Below, piece after piece: positions 37,911 through 51,566 of a stretch of DNA of 64,000 nt. Made by a program: the position numbers and the translations under genes. The notes beneath the pieces were generated by a model, which saw only the letters and a program-made list of their open reading frames with translations, had not been told where the DNA came from and made no database searches. This DNA is from Novosphingobium aquimarinum (GTDB lineage: Bacteria; Pseudomonadota; Alphaproteobacteria; Sphingomonadales; Sphingomonadaceae), in assembly GCF_009746585.1 (NCBI RefSeq), contig NZ_WRPO01000007.1, positions 1 to 64,000 on the forward strand, read 5' to 3'. Each line of letters starts with the position of its first letter. Position 1 is the first letter of the stretch.

Positions 37911-38126
37911 TTATCATCCCTGTCGGAGCGACGGTGCGACCGCGGCTGCTTCCCGCCGTGCAACGAGCGGTTGGGAACTTTGGTTCCCTTGCGATGTTTG
38001 CGTTAAAGTTTGTCCACGCGTACTGGCTCTCCGGGGTGTGACAGTCGCGCGAATAATCCGATTATCGTTGCAGCGCGGCGCAGGATCAGGTCCGCGCTCT
38101 GCACATACAAAGACAGGGGACGCAAG

Positions 38127-39518
38127 ATGAGTGGCCGGCTCGTCGTTATTTCCAATCGTCTGCCGATGGGCGACAATCCCTCGGGCGGGCTCGTGGTCGC
38201 GCTCCACGATGCTTTGACCCAGTCGGGCGGATGCTGGATCGGCGCTCACCCCGAAACGGGGTCCGACAATGGCCAATTCGAACAGATCGAATCCGTCGGC
38301 TACAAGCGTCTCGCCTTCCGTCTGAGCGACCGCGAGTTCGAGCAGTACTATCTCGGCTATGCCAACTCGGTGCTCTGGCCGCTGTGCCATCGCCGGCCGG
38401 ATCTCGTCTCGATCACTTCGGACGCATACCAATGCTATGAGGAGGTCAATCGCCGCGTCGCGCGAATGGTCGCGAGCGAGCTCGATCCGGACGACCTCGT
38501 CTGGGTGCACGACTATCATTTCATTCCGCTCGCGCGGGAATTGCGCGCGCTGGGCGTTGAGAATCGCATCGGGATGTTCCTGCACATTCCCTTCCCGGTT
38601 CTGGCGGACCTGTCGATCCTGCCCGATCCCGAGGAATTCGCCGACAACCTCGCGCATTACAATCTGATCGGTCTGCAGACACGGGGCGATGTCGCGCGCT
38701 GCCTGGAGATGTTTCGCGACGATCCCCGCGCGGAATTCATGACGGATGCCTCGATCAAGTTCCGCGATCGTCGCACCATGGTGCGCTCCTTCCCGATCGG
38801 CATCGACGTCGCGGGGTTCAAAGCCGATGCCGAGCAGGAGATGGAAGATCCGTTCGGCGCCAGCGGACCCGATCTGTTTGCCATCGGCGTCGACCGGCTC
38901 GACTACAGCAAGGGCCTGCCCAACCGGTTCCGCGCCTTCGGGCGTTATCTGGAGCTGCGACCGCCCGAGATGCGTCCCTGTCTGGTCCAGATCGCTCCGC
39001 CGACGAGACAGGAAGTGCGAGCCTATCAGGATATCACGGAGGAACTGCAGGGCCTGACCGGCCAGATCAACGGGCGCTTCGCTGAACTCGATTGGACGCC
39101 GATCCGGTTCATCAACCGCTCGGTGGATCGCTCGCGCCTCGCGCGGCTCTACCGCCAGGCGCGCAGCTGTCTCGTGACGTCTTTGGCGGACGGCATGAAC
39201 CTTGTCGCCAAGGAATTCATTGCCGCGCAGGATCCGGCGGATCCCGGTGTGCTGATCCTGTCCCGCTTTGCCGGCGTGGCCGAGGACATGGTCGATGCGC
39301 TGCTGGTCAATCCTTACGATATCGACGACATGGCAAGGGCCATCGACCGCGCGTTCCAGATGCCGCTGGAGGAACGGCAGGAACGCCATCGCCGCTGTCT
39401 CGCCGTGGTCGAGAATAGCGATGTCGCGCATTGGTCCGCGAACTTCGTCCATGTCCTGCAGACCGAACCGCCTACGCGCGACTTTGTCTCTATCATGCAG
39501 TGGCACATCGCCAACTGA
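38127..39518 (+). CDS. otsA: Trehalose-6-phosphate synthase (GT20)
   Basis: 463 residues of family GT20, close to E. coli OtsA in length. The N-terminal loop RLVVISNRLPMGDNPSGGLV binds glucose-6-phosphate and UDP. WVHDYHFIPLARELR near 126-140, FPIGIDVAGF near 226-235, and DRLDYSKGLPNRFRAF near 256-271 (conserved Arg/Lys of the active site) follow. DGMNLVAKEFIA is near 356-367. It makes trehalose-6-phosphate from UDP-glucose and glucose-6-phosphate. No otsB phosphatase is adjacent; the next gene is a flavodoxin-like protein. ATG 38127 is preceded by AGGGGA. Trehalose made here could feed the treS/glgE pathway downstream. Confidence 0.95.
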   Translation: MSGRLVVISNRLPMGDNPSGGLVVALHDALTQSGGCWIGAHPETGSDNGQFEQIESVGYKRLAFRLSDREFEQYYLGYANSVLWPLCHRRPDLVSITSDAYQCYEEVNRRVARMVASELDPDDLVWVHDYHFIPLARELRALGVENRIGMFLHIPFPVLADLSILPDPEEFADNLAHYNLIGLQTRGDVARCLEMFRDDPRAEFMTDASIKFRDRRTMVRSFPIGIDVAGFKADAEQEMEDPFGASGPDLFAIGVDRLDYSKGLPNRFRAFGRYLELRPPEMRPCLVQIAPPTRQEVRAYQDITEELQGLTGQINGRFAELDWTPIRFINRSVDRSRLARLYRQARSCLVTSLADGMNLVAKEFIAAQDPADPGVLILSRFAGVAEDMVDALLVNPYDIDDMARAIDRAFQMPLEERQERHRRCLAVVENSDVAHWSANFVHVLQTEPPTRDFVSIMQWHIAN

Positions 39519-39609
39519 TTTCGACCGGGGGAACCATTGCCCCCGGTCAGTCGTAGCTTCCACAAGGGTCGGGTGCCGTGGTCGCACCCTGACCGACGGG
39601 AGATTTTCT

Positions 39610-40218
39610 ATGACTTTGCGCGCCATTCCCCTCAACTGCACGCTGAAGGCCGACCCTTCGCAAGCGTCTTCGACCGATGCAATGCTGGCGGTCCTCGGCA
39701 AATCCTTCGCCTCGAAAGGCGTCGAAGTATCGGAAGTCGTGCGCGTTGCCGCACTGCATATCCCGCCCGGAGTGACGTCGGATGAGGGAAAGGGCGACGA
39801 ATGGCCGGCTCTGCGCAAGCGCATCCTCGATCACGACATCCTCATTCTCGGCGGTCCGATCTGGATGGGGCAAGTGGGCAGCGTCGCCAAGCGCGTGCTC
39901 GAGCGCATGGATGCGTTCCTGTCGGAAACCGACGATGCCGGCCGGATGCCGAGCTATGGCAAGGTCGCGGTGACCGCGATCGTCGGCAACGAGGATGGCG
40001 CGCACTTCAGCGCGGCGCAGATATTCCAGTCGCTGAACGATGTCGGCTGGACGATTCCGCCAGTGGCATCGTGCTACTGGGTCGGCGAAGCGATGGGATC
40101 GGTCGATTTCAAGGATCTCAAGAAGACACCCGACAAAGTGCAGCAGACCGCAGACATGGTGGCGAGCAATGCCGCGCACCTGGCGGAGTTACTGCAGACG
40201 TCGCCCTACCCCGGTTGA
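39610..40218 (+). CDS. Flavodoxin-family NAD(P)H reductase-like protein
   Basis: 202 residues with a flavodoxin-like fold of the NADPH-dependent FMN reductase group. N-terminal strand AIPLNCTLKADPSQASSTDA is followed by the FMN-contact region DHDILILGGPIWMGQVGSVAKRV near 73-95 and AVTAIVGNEDGAHFSAAQIF near 119-138. It probably binds FMN and reduces quinones or serves redox homeostasis. Its substrate is unknown. ATG 39610 follows GGGAGA at about 6 bases. It lies 91 bases after otsA and is followed by a strong terminator, so it may share the otsA transcript. Confidence 0.8.
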   Translation: MTLRAIPLNCTLKADPSQASSTDAMLAVLGKSFASKGVEVSEVVRVAALHIPPGVTSDEGKGDEWPALRKRILDHDILILGGPIWMGQVGSVAKRVLERMDAFLSETDDAGRMPSYGKVAVTAIVGNEDGAHFSAAQIFQSLNDVGWTIPPVASCYWVGEAMGSVDFKDLKKTPDKVQQTADMVASNAAHLAELLQTSPYPG

Positions 40219-40254
40219 GGGCGGGAAGCAGCGGGGACGTTCTGTCCAAGCCTG

Positions 40255-40286
40255 AAAAAGGCGGCACCCAGCGGTGCCGCCTTTTT
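40255..40286. terminator. Rho-independent terminator
   Basis: A perfect 9-bp stem GGCGGCACC (40260-40268) / GGTGCCGCC (40273-40281), loop CAGC, with TTTTT after it and AAAAA before it. It ends the flavodoxin gene and the convergent glgB operon. Confidence 0.92.
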
Positions 40287-40309
40287 GCGTTCGGGCTTGC
40301 CGAAACGGC

Positions 40310-42481
40310 CTAACTTTCGGCCTTCAGCATAACCGCGCCTAGCGGCGGGATCACCACTTTCGCGCGGGCTCGTCCGTCCTCGCCGGCTTGCGCGTGCACC
40401 GAGCCGCCATTGCCGATGTTGGCGCCGCCGTAGATCTTGGCATCGCTGTTGAACAGTTCGCGCCAGGTCCCCGCATGCGGCAAGGGGACTTCGTATTCGA
40501 AATGCGGGTTGAGCGTCATATTGAGCACCACCGCAATCGGCGGGTCTCCGTCATTCCCGCGGCGGATATACGCAAAGACGCTGTTATCGCTGTCGTCACC
40601 GATCAGCCAGTCAAAACCGGCCGGATCGGTATCGCGCGCATGCAATGCCGGTTCCTCGGCGTAGAGGTGATTGAGATCGCGAACCAGGCGCTGCATCGCG
40701 GCGTGCTCGGGCTGGTCGAGCAGCTCCCACGAGATCTGCGTATCGTGGTTCCACTCTCGGTCCTGCGCGATCTCGCAGCCCATGAACAGCAGCTTCTTGC
40801 CGGGGTGGGTCCACATGAAAGAGAAGTAGGCACGCAAATTGGCGCAGGACTGCCAGCGATCACCCGGCATCTTTCCGATCATCGAGCCCTTGCCGTGCAC
40901 CACTTCGTCGTGGCTGATCGGCAGCACGAAGCGTTCGGAATAGGCATAGACGAGGCCGAAGGTCAGCTCGCCATGGTGCCAGGACCGGTACATCGGATCA
41001 CGCTCCACATATTGCAGCGTGTCGTGCATCCAGCCCATGTTCCACTTGTAGGAAAAGCCCAGGCCACCCTGATCAACGGGCGCGGTCACGCCCGGCCAGG
41101 CGGTGGATTCCTCCGCGATCGTGATCGCGCCGGGCGCGCGCTCGGCGACCAGCTGGTTCATGTGCTTGAGGAACGCGACCGATTCCAGATTCTCGCGCCC
41201 GCCATGGATGTTCGGCACCCACTCGTCGTGCTTGCGGCTGTAATCGCGGTAGAGCATCGAGGCGACGGCATCGACGCGCAGCGCGTCGATGTGGAAGGTC
41301 TCGGTCCACCACAGCGCCGAGGCGAGCAGGAAGCCCGAGACCTCGCGCCGACCGAGGTTGTAGATCAGCGTGTTCCAATCCTGATGGTAGCCTTCGCGCG
41401 GATCGGCATGCTCGTAGAGATGCGTACCGTCGAATTCGGCCAGGCCGTGCGCGTCGGTGGGAAAGTGCGCGGGCACCCAATCGAGAATCACGCCGATCCC
41501 TGCGCGATGGCAGGCATCGACGAAGGCGGCGAAGCCCTCGGGCGTTCCGTAACGCGCCGAAGGTGCGAACTGCGACAGCGGCTGATAGCCCCACGAGCCA
41601 CCGAACGGATGCTCAGTGATGGGCAGCAATTCGATGTGCGTGAAGCCCATCTCGGCGACGTAGGGGATCAGCCGGTCGGCGAGCGCGCGCCAGCCGAAAT
41701 GGCCTTCCGGATCGCCTTCGGGACGCAGCCAGGAACTGGCGTGCATCTCGTAGATGGACATCGGCGCATCGCTGGCCTGGCGGCGGCCGCGTTCGGCCAT
41801 CCAGTCGGCATCGGTCCACGCAAAGTCCGGGGTGGCTGCCACGACCGAGGCGGTCGCCGGCGGTGCTTCGGTCTGCCGGGCGAGGGGATCGGCTTTTTCG
41901 ACCACTCTGCCATCCGCCCCGAGGATCGCGAACTTGTAGCGCGCGCCATGTCCAAGCCGGGGAATGAAGATTTCCCAGATGCCAGAGCCGTGACGCACCC
42001 GCATCGGGTGGCGCCGGCCATCCCAATTGTTGAAGTCGCCGATCACCGAGACCCGCCGCGCATTGGGCGCCCACACGGAGAAGGCGACACCCGGCACGCC
42101 GTCGATCTCGCGCAGCTGCGCGCCCATCACACGGGCCAAATCCCAGTGCCGGCCTTCGCCGAACAGATAGAGATCGAGATCTCCCAGGACGGTGCCGAAC
42201 GCGTACGGATCTTCGGCCTCGTGCTCGCCGCCCCCTGGCCACTGCGTGCGCAGGCGATAGGAACCCGAATTTGGCGCGGGTGCCGTATAAAGCCCCGGGG
42301 CGATCTCGGTCATGGCGACCGGCTTGCCCTTTTCGGGAACCAGCGTGACGGCCTCGGCACCTGACTGATAGGTCCGCACGACGGGCCCGTCACCGGTATC
42401 GTGGCGGCCAAGATAGCCGAAAGGATCGTCCAGTAGTCCTTGGTCGAGCGCGGCGGCAGCGGACTGGTCGCGTTCGGTCAT
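40310..42481 (-). CDS. glgB: 1,4-alpha-glucan branching enzyme (GH13)
   Basis: 723 residues. Two N-terminal beta domains are present, the second a CBM48 with [22 protein letters not shown] near 115-136. The GH13 barrel follows. The nucleophile Asp is in [20 protein letters not shown] near 394-413, the acid Glu in [12 protein letters not shown] near 446-457, and transition-state residues in [13 protein letters not shown] near 514-526. It cuts an alpha-1,4 chain and rejoins it as an alpha-1,6 branch. Its start overlaps the end of the treS-maltokinase gene (ATGA at 42481-42478). It is the last gene of the minus arm glgE-treS-glgB, so it branches glucan built by GlgE. Confidence 0.96.
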   Translation of the reverse strand: MTERDQSAAAALDQGLLDDPFGYLGRHDTGDGPVVRTYQSGAEAVTLVPEKGKPVAMTEIAPGLYTAPAPNSGSYRLRTQWPGGGEHEAEDPYAFGTVLGDLDLYLFGEGRHWDLARVMGAQLREIDGVPGVAFSVWAPNARRVSVIGDFNNWDGRRHPMRVRHGSGIWEIFIPRLGHGARYKFAILGADGRVVEKADPLARQTEAPPATASVVAATPDFAWTDADWMAERGRRQASDAPMSIYEMHASSWLRPEGDPEGHFGWRALADRLIPYVAEMGFTHIELLPITEHPFGGSWGYQPLSQFAPSARYGTPEGFAAFVDACHRAGIGVILDWVPAHFPTDAHGLAEFDGTHLYEHADPREGYHQDWNTLIYNLGRREVSGFLLASALWWTETFHIDALRVDAVASMLYRDYSRKHDEWVPNIHGGRENLESVAFLKHMNQLVAERAPGAITIAEESTAWPGVTAPVDQGGLGFSYKWNMGWMHDTLQYVERDPMYRSWHHGELTFGLVYAYSERFVLPISHDEVVHGKGSMIGKMPGDRWQSCANLRAYFSFMWTHPGKKLLFMGCEIAQDREWNHDTQISWELLDQPEHAAMQRLVRDLNHLYAEEPALHARDTDPAGFDWLIGDDSDNSVFAYIRRGNDGDPPIAVVLNMTLNPHFEYEVPLPHAGTWRELFNSDAKIYGGANIGNGGSVHAQAGEDGRARAKVVIPPLGAVMLKAES

Positions 42482-45400
42482 GTCTTATCTCCGGCAAGAA
42501 TTCGGTCGGCGCTGCGCGCCAGGCCGACGGCGGGTACCGCGAGCCAATCGGGTCGGTTCGCGGCCTCGTAAGCCACTTCGTAAGCGGCCTTTTCGAGCAC
42601 GAAGAGGTCGAGCAGCGGGTCGACAGTGGCGCCTTCGCCGAAATACCCGGCAAGGAATGCGGTCACCGCGTTCTCGCGGAATTGGGCGCTGCCCAGTTCC
42701 GCGCGCTGCTCCTTCAATTCGCCGGCAGCCGGACGGCTGCGTTCGGCCACGGCGCCGGCATAGTCGAACGAGCGCAGCATGCCCGCGACGTCGCGCAGCG
42801 GCACGTCCTTGGCTCTTCGTTCGGCCAGCGGCCGGGTCGGTTCGCCCTCGAAGTCGATGATCATGACATCGCTGCCAGTGACCAGGACCTGCCCGAGGTG
42901 CAGGTCGCCGTGGATGCGCGTGAGACGACAGCCCTGCGCCGCCTCGGCGATCTCGGCGATCCGCGCGGACAGTGCCTGACGCATCGCGCCCAGTCGTTCG
43001 GCTTCGGCTTGCGCGGCCTCGTCGAGACCATGGCTCTTCGCAAGCAGGTCGATCGCCTTACCAACTTGGGCCGTGACGCGCTCGCCCAGGGCACGGGCCT
43101 GTTCGAGGCTCATCGCTTCCGGCGCAAAGGCCGGATCGCTGCTGGGCTGAGCGAGAACACCGTGCATTTCGGCCAGGCGCCGACCCAGATTTTCGGCGAA
43201 GTTGTTGTAGTTGGCAAAGCTCCAGTCGCCTTCGTGCTCGCTGCCGAGCCGGTCGAGCGCACCCAGCGTCCATTGCCAGCCATCGCCCTGGTTGAAGACG
43301 AAGCCCTGCATCAACATCAGCAGCACCGGGCCTTCGGGCGTATCCTGCGTGACAGTGGCGAGCACCGGCGGCACGTTGGCGAAACCGTTGTCGCTGAGAT
43401 AGCCGGCCATTTCCGCGTCGGGATGGATGCCCGGCTGCAGCTTGCGCAGCAACTTGAGCACGGCGGTGTGCGAGAGGATCAGCGTGCTGTTCGATTGCTC
43501 CGCCGCGATCCATTCCGGCTCGGCATCGGGTTCGAGGTCGAATCCGGGGCGCGCTTCGAAGCGAATGGCCCCGCCGTCGGCTTCGACGACCGCACCGTCA
43601 CGAAGTCCGGTGAGGACGGCCTGCGCGAAGGACGTGACCGCGAACCCATCCGTCAGCAGTCCGACGTTTCGGCCACGCCGGACCCGCGCCATCGCGAGGT
43701 TGGAGGCGAACTGGCCGTGCGACGTTCCCTCCCAGGCGATGCCGAGCGGCAGCGCGTAAGTTGCCGCACCCGATGTCGTCGTCACGTCGATGAGGACGAG
43801 CAGCAAGTCGTCGGCGCCAGGGAAGTGCGAGACGCTCTTGACCCGGACGGCCTCGATGGTCTCGTCCTTCGCCCCGAACCAGCGCCGCGAAGCGACGTAG
43901 GACGGCAAGATCTCGGTTTCGAGAACCCGCCGGTTGTCGCCGCCCAGAACATCCACAAGCTCTGGACGCAGCACGAAAGTGAATTGCTCGACTTGCATGC
44001 CCGGCGCGCTGCTCGACCATTCGGGCGGTTCGGCGGCTTCGGAGAGTTGGAAGGCGAGGAAGCCATAAGGCGGCAAGGTCAGCAGGTAGGGCAGTTGCCC
44101 GAGCTTGGGAAAGCTCGCGCCGCCCGACAGTTCGACCGGCGTGCGGCCTTCGAACTCGGATAGATCGAGCTCGACCGCTTGCGGCGTGCGCGACAAGTTG
44201 GCGACGCAGAGCAGCGTCTCGCCGTCGTGCTCGCGCAAATAGGCCAGGATTTTGCGGTTGGCGGGCCGCAGGAAGCGCTGCGTGCCACGCCCGAAGGCGC
44301 AATGCTGGCTGCGGACCGCGAGGAAGCCGCGCAGCCAGTTAAGCAGCGAATGCTGGTCGCGCTGCTGCGCTTCGACATTGACCGCCTGATAGCCGTAGAG
44401 CGGGTCCATAATTGGCGGCAGCGTGAGGCCGGCGGGATCGGCGCGGCTGAAACCACCGTTGCGGTCCGACGACCATTGCATCGGCGTACGCACCCCGTCG
44501 CGATCGCCGAGGAAGACGTTGTCGCCCATGCCGATCTCGTCGCCGTAATAGAGCACGGGTGTGCCCGGCATCGTCAGCAAGAGGGCATGCATCAGCTCGA
44601 CCCGGCGGCGGTCGCGTTGCAGCAGCGGTGCGAGGCGGCGTCGAATGCCGAGATTGATGCGCGCGCGTTTGTCGGCGGCGTAGGTATCCCAAAGATAATC
44701 GCGCTCGGCATCGGTTACCATTTCGAGCGTCAGCTCGTCATGGTTGCGCAGGAAAATCGCCCATTGGCATTCCTCGGGAATGTCGGGGGTTTGGCGCATG
44801 ATGTCGGTTATCGGGAAGCGATCTTCCTGCGCCACGGCCATGTACATGCGCGGCATCAACGGGAAGTGGAACGCCATGTGGCATTCGTCGCCATCGCCAA
44901 AATACTGCTGCGTATCTTCGGGCCACATGTTCGCTTCGGCAAGCAGCATCCTGCCGGGGTAATGCTGATCCAGATCGGCGCGGATTTTTTTCAAGAGGAC
45001 GTGCGTTTCGGGAAGATTCTCGTTCGAAGTTCCGTCGCGCTCGATAAGGTAGGGGATCGCATCCAGACGCAGCCCGTCGATCCCGGCCTCGAGCCAGAAA
45101 TGCATAACCGAAAGCACTTCTTCGAGAACCTTGGGATTGTCGAAATTAAGATCGGGCTGGTGCGAATAGAACCGATGCCAGTAATAGGCCTGCGCTTCCT
45201 CGTCCCAGGTCCAGTTCGACTTCTCGGTATCACAGAAGATGATCCGCGTGCCGGAGTAGAGCTTGTCGTCATCCGACCAGACGTAGAAATCGCGCTCCGG
45301 ACTGCCTGCCGGCGCCTTGCGCGCGGCCTGGAACCAGGGATGCTGATCCGAGGTGTGATTGATGACCAGCTCCGTGATCACGCGAATGCCGCGCTCGTGA

Positions 45401-45677
45401 GCTGCCTCGACGAACGCGCGCGCTTCCTCGAGCGTGCCGTAGTCTTCGCTGACGTCGCGATATTCGGCGATGTCATAGCCGTCGTCGCGCCGGGGACTGG
45501 GATAGAACGGCAGCAGCCAGATCGTGTTGACGCCCAGTTCGGCGACATAGTCCAGTTTCTGCATCAGCCCGGCGAAATCACCGATTCCGTCATCGTTCGC
45601 GTCGAAGAACGATTTGACGTGCAGCTGATAAATGACCGCGTCCTTGTACCAGTCGGCGTCGCCGGCAAGAATCTCGC

Positions 45678-45681
<4 letters not shown>
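42478..45681 (-). CDS. treS: Trehalose synthase fused to maltokinase (TreS-Mak/Pep2)
   Basis: 1067 residues with two enzymes in one chain. Residues about 1-545 are a GH13 trehalose synthase: [15 protein letters not shown] near 11-25, nucleophile in [19 protein letters not shown] near 197-215, [11 protein letters not shown] near 246-256, [14 protein letters not shown] near 312-325. Residues about 570-1060 are the maltokinase domain, with kinase-like [13 protein letters not shown] near 924-936 and the metal-binding [12 protein letters not shown] near 942-953. TreS isomerises trehalose to maltose, and the kinase makes maltose-1-phosphate for GlgE. ATG 45681 overlaps the glgE stop by ATGA. The fusion enforces channelling of maltose. 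Confidence 0.94.
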
Positions 45682-48758
<3,077 letters not shown>

Positions 48759-49002
48759 ATCAAGTTCCCCGCATTTTGGCGCTGCTATTCTGCAACGCCT
48801 CCTTCGCCGCAGCGTTCCGACCGTTCGCGAATTTAGCGTTGGACACCGTAGAAACGACGATTCCGCCGACTGTGATGCATTGGCAATGGGCAACCATCAG
48901 CACCACTCGTACGTTGGTGGGGCTGGCTGCACTTACGGAGCACTTAGCACCTAAGCAGAGCTGCCGTATGGATGCCGAAGGGCAATCGATAGGGGATCGT
49001 CG
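48759..49002. other. Divergent control region of the glucan/trehalose cluster
   Basis: About 240 bases between glgE and the DUF2934 gene, which face away from each other. I see no gene in it. A small repeat CTTAG-CAC-CTAAG lies at 48943-48955. It presumably holds the promoters for both arms. Confidence 0.45.
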
Positions 49003-49440
49003 ATGACCGATATGACTGACCGTATTCGTAAGAAAGCGCACGAAATCTGGGAAAGCGAAGGTAAGCCCCATGGTCGTCACGACGATCACTGGGAAGAAGC
49101 ACGCCGGCAGATCGAAAGCGAGGACGCCCCAGCTTCGAAGCCGAAGCGCGCATCCTCCGCCAAGGCCGCGGGATCGAGCAAGGCTGAGCCTGCCGCCAAG
49201 GCGAGCTATCCGGCCAAGCCCAAATCGGAGTCGGCAGCAACCACCAAGCCTAAGGCTCCCGCCAAGTCCAAGGCTGAGCCCGCGCCCAAAGCTCCCGCCA
49301 AGCCCAAAGCGGACGCGAAACCGAAGGCCGATGCCAAGCCTGCCGCGAAAACCCAGACCAAGCCCGCCGCCAAGGCCGAGCCGAAGTCGGAAGCCAAGCC
49401 CGGCGCGAAGCCTGCGCGCGGCCGTAAACCGAAAGCCTGA
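49003..49440 (+). CDS. DUF2934 protein with histone-H1-like Lys/Ala/Pro tail
   Basis: 145 residues. The first ~37 (RIRKKAHEIWESEGKPHGRH, then DDHWEEARRQIE) form a DUF2934 domain, a small conserved helix pair of unknown function. The remaining ~105 residues are almost only Lys, Ala, Pro, Ser, Thr and Glu, with repeated KPKADAK-like units and a basic GRKPKA end, much like eukaryotic histone H1 tails. It is probably disordered and may bind nucleic acid or polyanions. ATG 49003 is preceded by AGGGGAT. It is the first gene of the plus arm, 8 bases before glgX, so it is probably co-expressed with the glucan enzymes. DUF2934 genes are often found near glgX/glgB, but no role is known. Confidence 0.85.
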   Translation: MTDMTDRIRKKAHEIWESEGKPHGRHDDHWEEARRQIESEDAPASKPKRASSAKAAGSSKAEPAAKASYPAKPKSESAATTKPKAPAKSKAEPAPKAPAKPKADAKPKADAKPAAKTQTKPAAKAEPKSEAKPGAKPARGRKPKA

Positions 49441-49448
49441 CTGCTTAT

Positions 49449-51566
49449 ATGGATCTCATCGAGGGCAATCTGCCCGACCAACTCGAAAGCGGCTTGCCGT
49501 ATCCTTTGGGGGCGCGCTTCGACGGCCTAGGCGTCAATTTCGCCGTCTTCTCCGCCAATGCCGACATGATCGAGGTCTGCCTCTTCGATCCTCGCGGCAA
49601 GCGGGAGATCAAACGCTATCGGCTTCCCGAATGCACCGATGAGGTCTGGCACGGCTATCTGCCCGATGCGCGACCCGGACTGGTCTATGGGCTGCGCGCG
49701 TATGGTCCTTACAAGCCTGCCGAGGGACACCGCTTCAATCCCAACAAGCTCCTGCTCGATCCCTATGCGCGCCGGATGGTGGGCACCTTGCGCCAGAGCG
49801 ACGTGCTCCATGGTTATCCGCTCCGCGCGCGGCGTGCGGACCTCGCGTTCGACAAGCGTGACAGCGCGCCCGCCATGCCCAAGTGCGTCGTCACGCACGA
49901 TCACTACGATTGGTCGCAGGACCGCAAGCCCAATACGCCGTGGTCGAAGACGGTCATCTACGAGGCGCACGCCAAGGGTCTGACCAAGCTGCTCGAGCAC
50001 GCGCCGCCGCAGGAGCGCGGGACGTTCGCGGCGCTCGCGCATCCCAAGGTCATCGATCACTTGCACACGCTCGGGGTGACCGCAATCGAGTTGCTGCCGA
50101 TCCACGCTTTCGTGCAGGACCGTTTCCTGCAGGAACGAGGCTTGCGCAATTACTGGGGCTACAACACGCTCAACTTCTTCACGCCCGAACCGTCGTACTT
50201 CGCGGGCGATACGCAGGACGAACTGCGCATCGCAGTGCGTCGCCTACATGCGGCGGGGATCGAGGTCATCCTCGATGTCGTCTACAATCATAGCTGCGAG
50301 GGCAGCGAATTGGGGCAGACGCTATGCTGGCGCGGGCTGGATAACGCGACCTACTACAGCCTGCTGCCCGACGATCCGCGCTATTGCCTCAACGAAACCG
50401 GCACCGGCAATACCTTCAATCTCAATCACGCGCGCGTCATCCAGATGGTGGCGGACTCGCTGCGTTATTGGGCGACCAGCTACGGCATCGACGGCTTCCG
50501 CTTCGATCTCGGGCTGACGCTGGGCCGCACTCCGCACGGCTTCGATCCCAATGCCGGTTTCTTCGACGTGCTGCGCCAGGATCCGGTCCTCGGGCGGCTG
50601 AAACTTCTCACGGAACCCTGGGACGTCGGCATGGGCGGGTATCAGCTCGGCAATTTCCCGCCCGGCTTTTCCGAGTGGAACGACAAGTATCGCGATACCG
50701 TGCGCAGCTACTGGCGCGGGGACGAAGGCAAGCGGGCGGATCTGGCCGCGCGGATGTCGGGTTCGGGCGACATTTTCGACCGCCGTTCGCGCCGCCCGTG
50801 GGCTTCGCTCAATTTCCTCACCAGCCATGATGGTTTCACCCTGGCCGATACGGTCGCTTACGAAGAGCGCCACAACGAAGCCAACAAGGAAGACAACCGC
50901 GACGGGCACGACAACAACTTGTCGCGCAACTGGGGCGCCGAAGGTCCGACCGACGATCCCGCGATCCTCGAAACCAGGGCGCGCGTCAGCCGTTCGATGT
51001 TGCTGACGCTGCTGGCCTCGCTGGGTACGCCGATGCTGGTCGCGGGAGACGAGTTCGGGCGCACGCAGCAAGGCAACAATAACGCCTACTGCCAGGACAG
51101 CGAGATCAGCTGGATCGACTGGTCGCTGCTCGAAACCGAAGCAGGCACATCGCTGTTCGCCTTTGCCTCGCGGCTGACGGCGCTGCGGCGTGAGTACGAA
51201 GTGTTGCGCGCTCCGGTGTTCCTCTACGGCGACGACTCGCCAGGAAACGGCGTCAACGACATCGAATGGTGGGACGAACGCGGCGAACCGCTCTCGGATG
51301 AAGACTGGGGCAATCCCCTTGGGCGGGCCTTGTCGATGCGGCGCACGATCGCTCTGGAGGATGGCACGATCGAGTCGGTCAACTTTCTGCTCAATGCCAG
51401 CGATGACGACATCGAGTTCCACTTCCCGAGAGATGTCGACGAGCGCACGCTGCTGATCGACAGTGCCGCACCGGATCTTGCCGACGTTTCTGTCGGGAAC
51501 ACCTATCTTCTCGCTGCGCATGGCGGCGCGCTGGTGAGGTCCCGGACGAAAGCTGCGCCGGCATGA
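49449..51566 (+). CDS. glgX: Glycogen debranching enzyme (GH13 isoamylase type)
   Basis: 705 residues. An N-terminal CBM48-like domain (YPLGARFDGLGVNFAVFSAN near 17-36) leads to the GH13 barrel. The nucleophile lies in YGIDGFRFDLGLTLGRTPHG near 345-364, the acid in LLTEPWDVGMGGYQLG near 388-403, and the third carboxylate in FLTSHDGFTLADTVAY near 457-472. Another conserved block is TPMLVAGDEFGRTQQGNNNAYC. It hydrolyses alpha-1,6 branches, releasing linear malto-oligosaccharides for TreY/TreZ and MalQ. It is coupled to treZ by an ATGA overlap. Confidence 0.96.
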   Translation: MDLIEGNLPDQLESGLPYPLGARFDGLGVNFAVFSANADMIEVCLFDPRGKREIKRYRLPECTDEVWHGYLPDARPGLVYGLRAYGPYKPAEGHRFNPNKLLLDPYARRMVGTLRQSDVLHGYPLRARRADLAFDKRDSAPAMPKCVVTHDHYDWSQDRKPNTPWSKTVIYEAHAKGLTKLLEHAPPQERGTFAALAHPKVIDHLHTLGVTAIELLPIHAFVQDRFLQERGLRNYWGYNTLNFFTPEPSYFAGDTQDELRIAVRRLHAAGIEVILDVVYNHSCEGSELGQTLCWRGLDNATYYSLLPDDPRYCLNETGTGNTFNLNHARVIQMVADSLRYWATSYGIDGFRFDLGLTLGRTPHGFDPNAGFFDVLRQDPVLGRLKLLTEPWDVGMGGYQLGNFPPGFSEWNDKYRDTVRSYWRGDEGKRADLAARMSGSGDIFDRRSRRPWASLNFLTSHDGFTLADTVAYEERHNEANKEDNRDGHDNNLSRNWGAEGPTDDPAILETRARVSRSMLLTLLASLGTPMLVAGDEFGRTQQGNNNAYCQDSEISWIDWSLLETEAGTSLFAFASRLTALRREYEVLRAPVFLYGDDSPGNGVNDIEWWDERGEPLSDEDWGNPLGRALSMRRTIALEDGTIESVNFLLNASDDDIEFHFPRDVDERTLLIDSAAPDLADVSVGNTYLLAAHGGALVRSRTKAAPA

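Noticed and set aside
49130..49440. Tandem DNA repeat rich in AAG/GCC/CCC units
   Set aside because: It is the coding sequence of the Lys/Ala/Pro tail in frame with the DUF2934 domain, not an independent repeat element.
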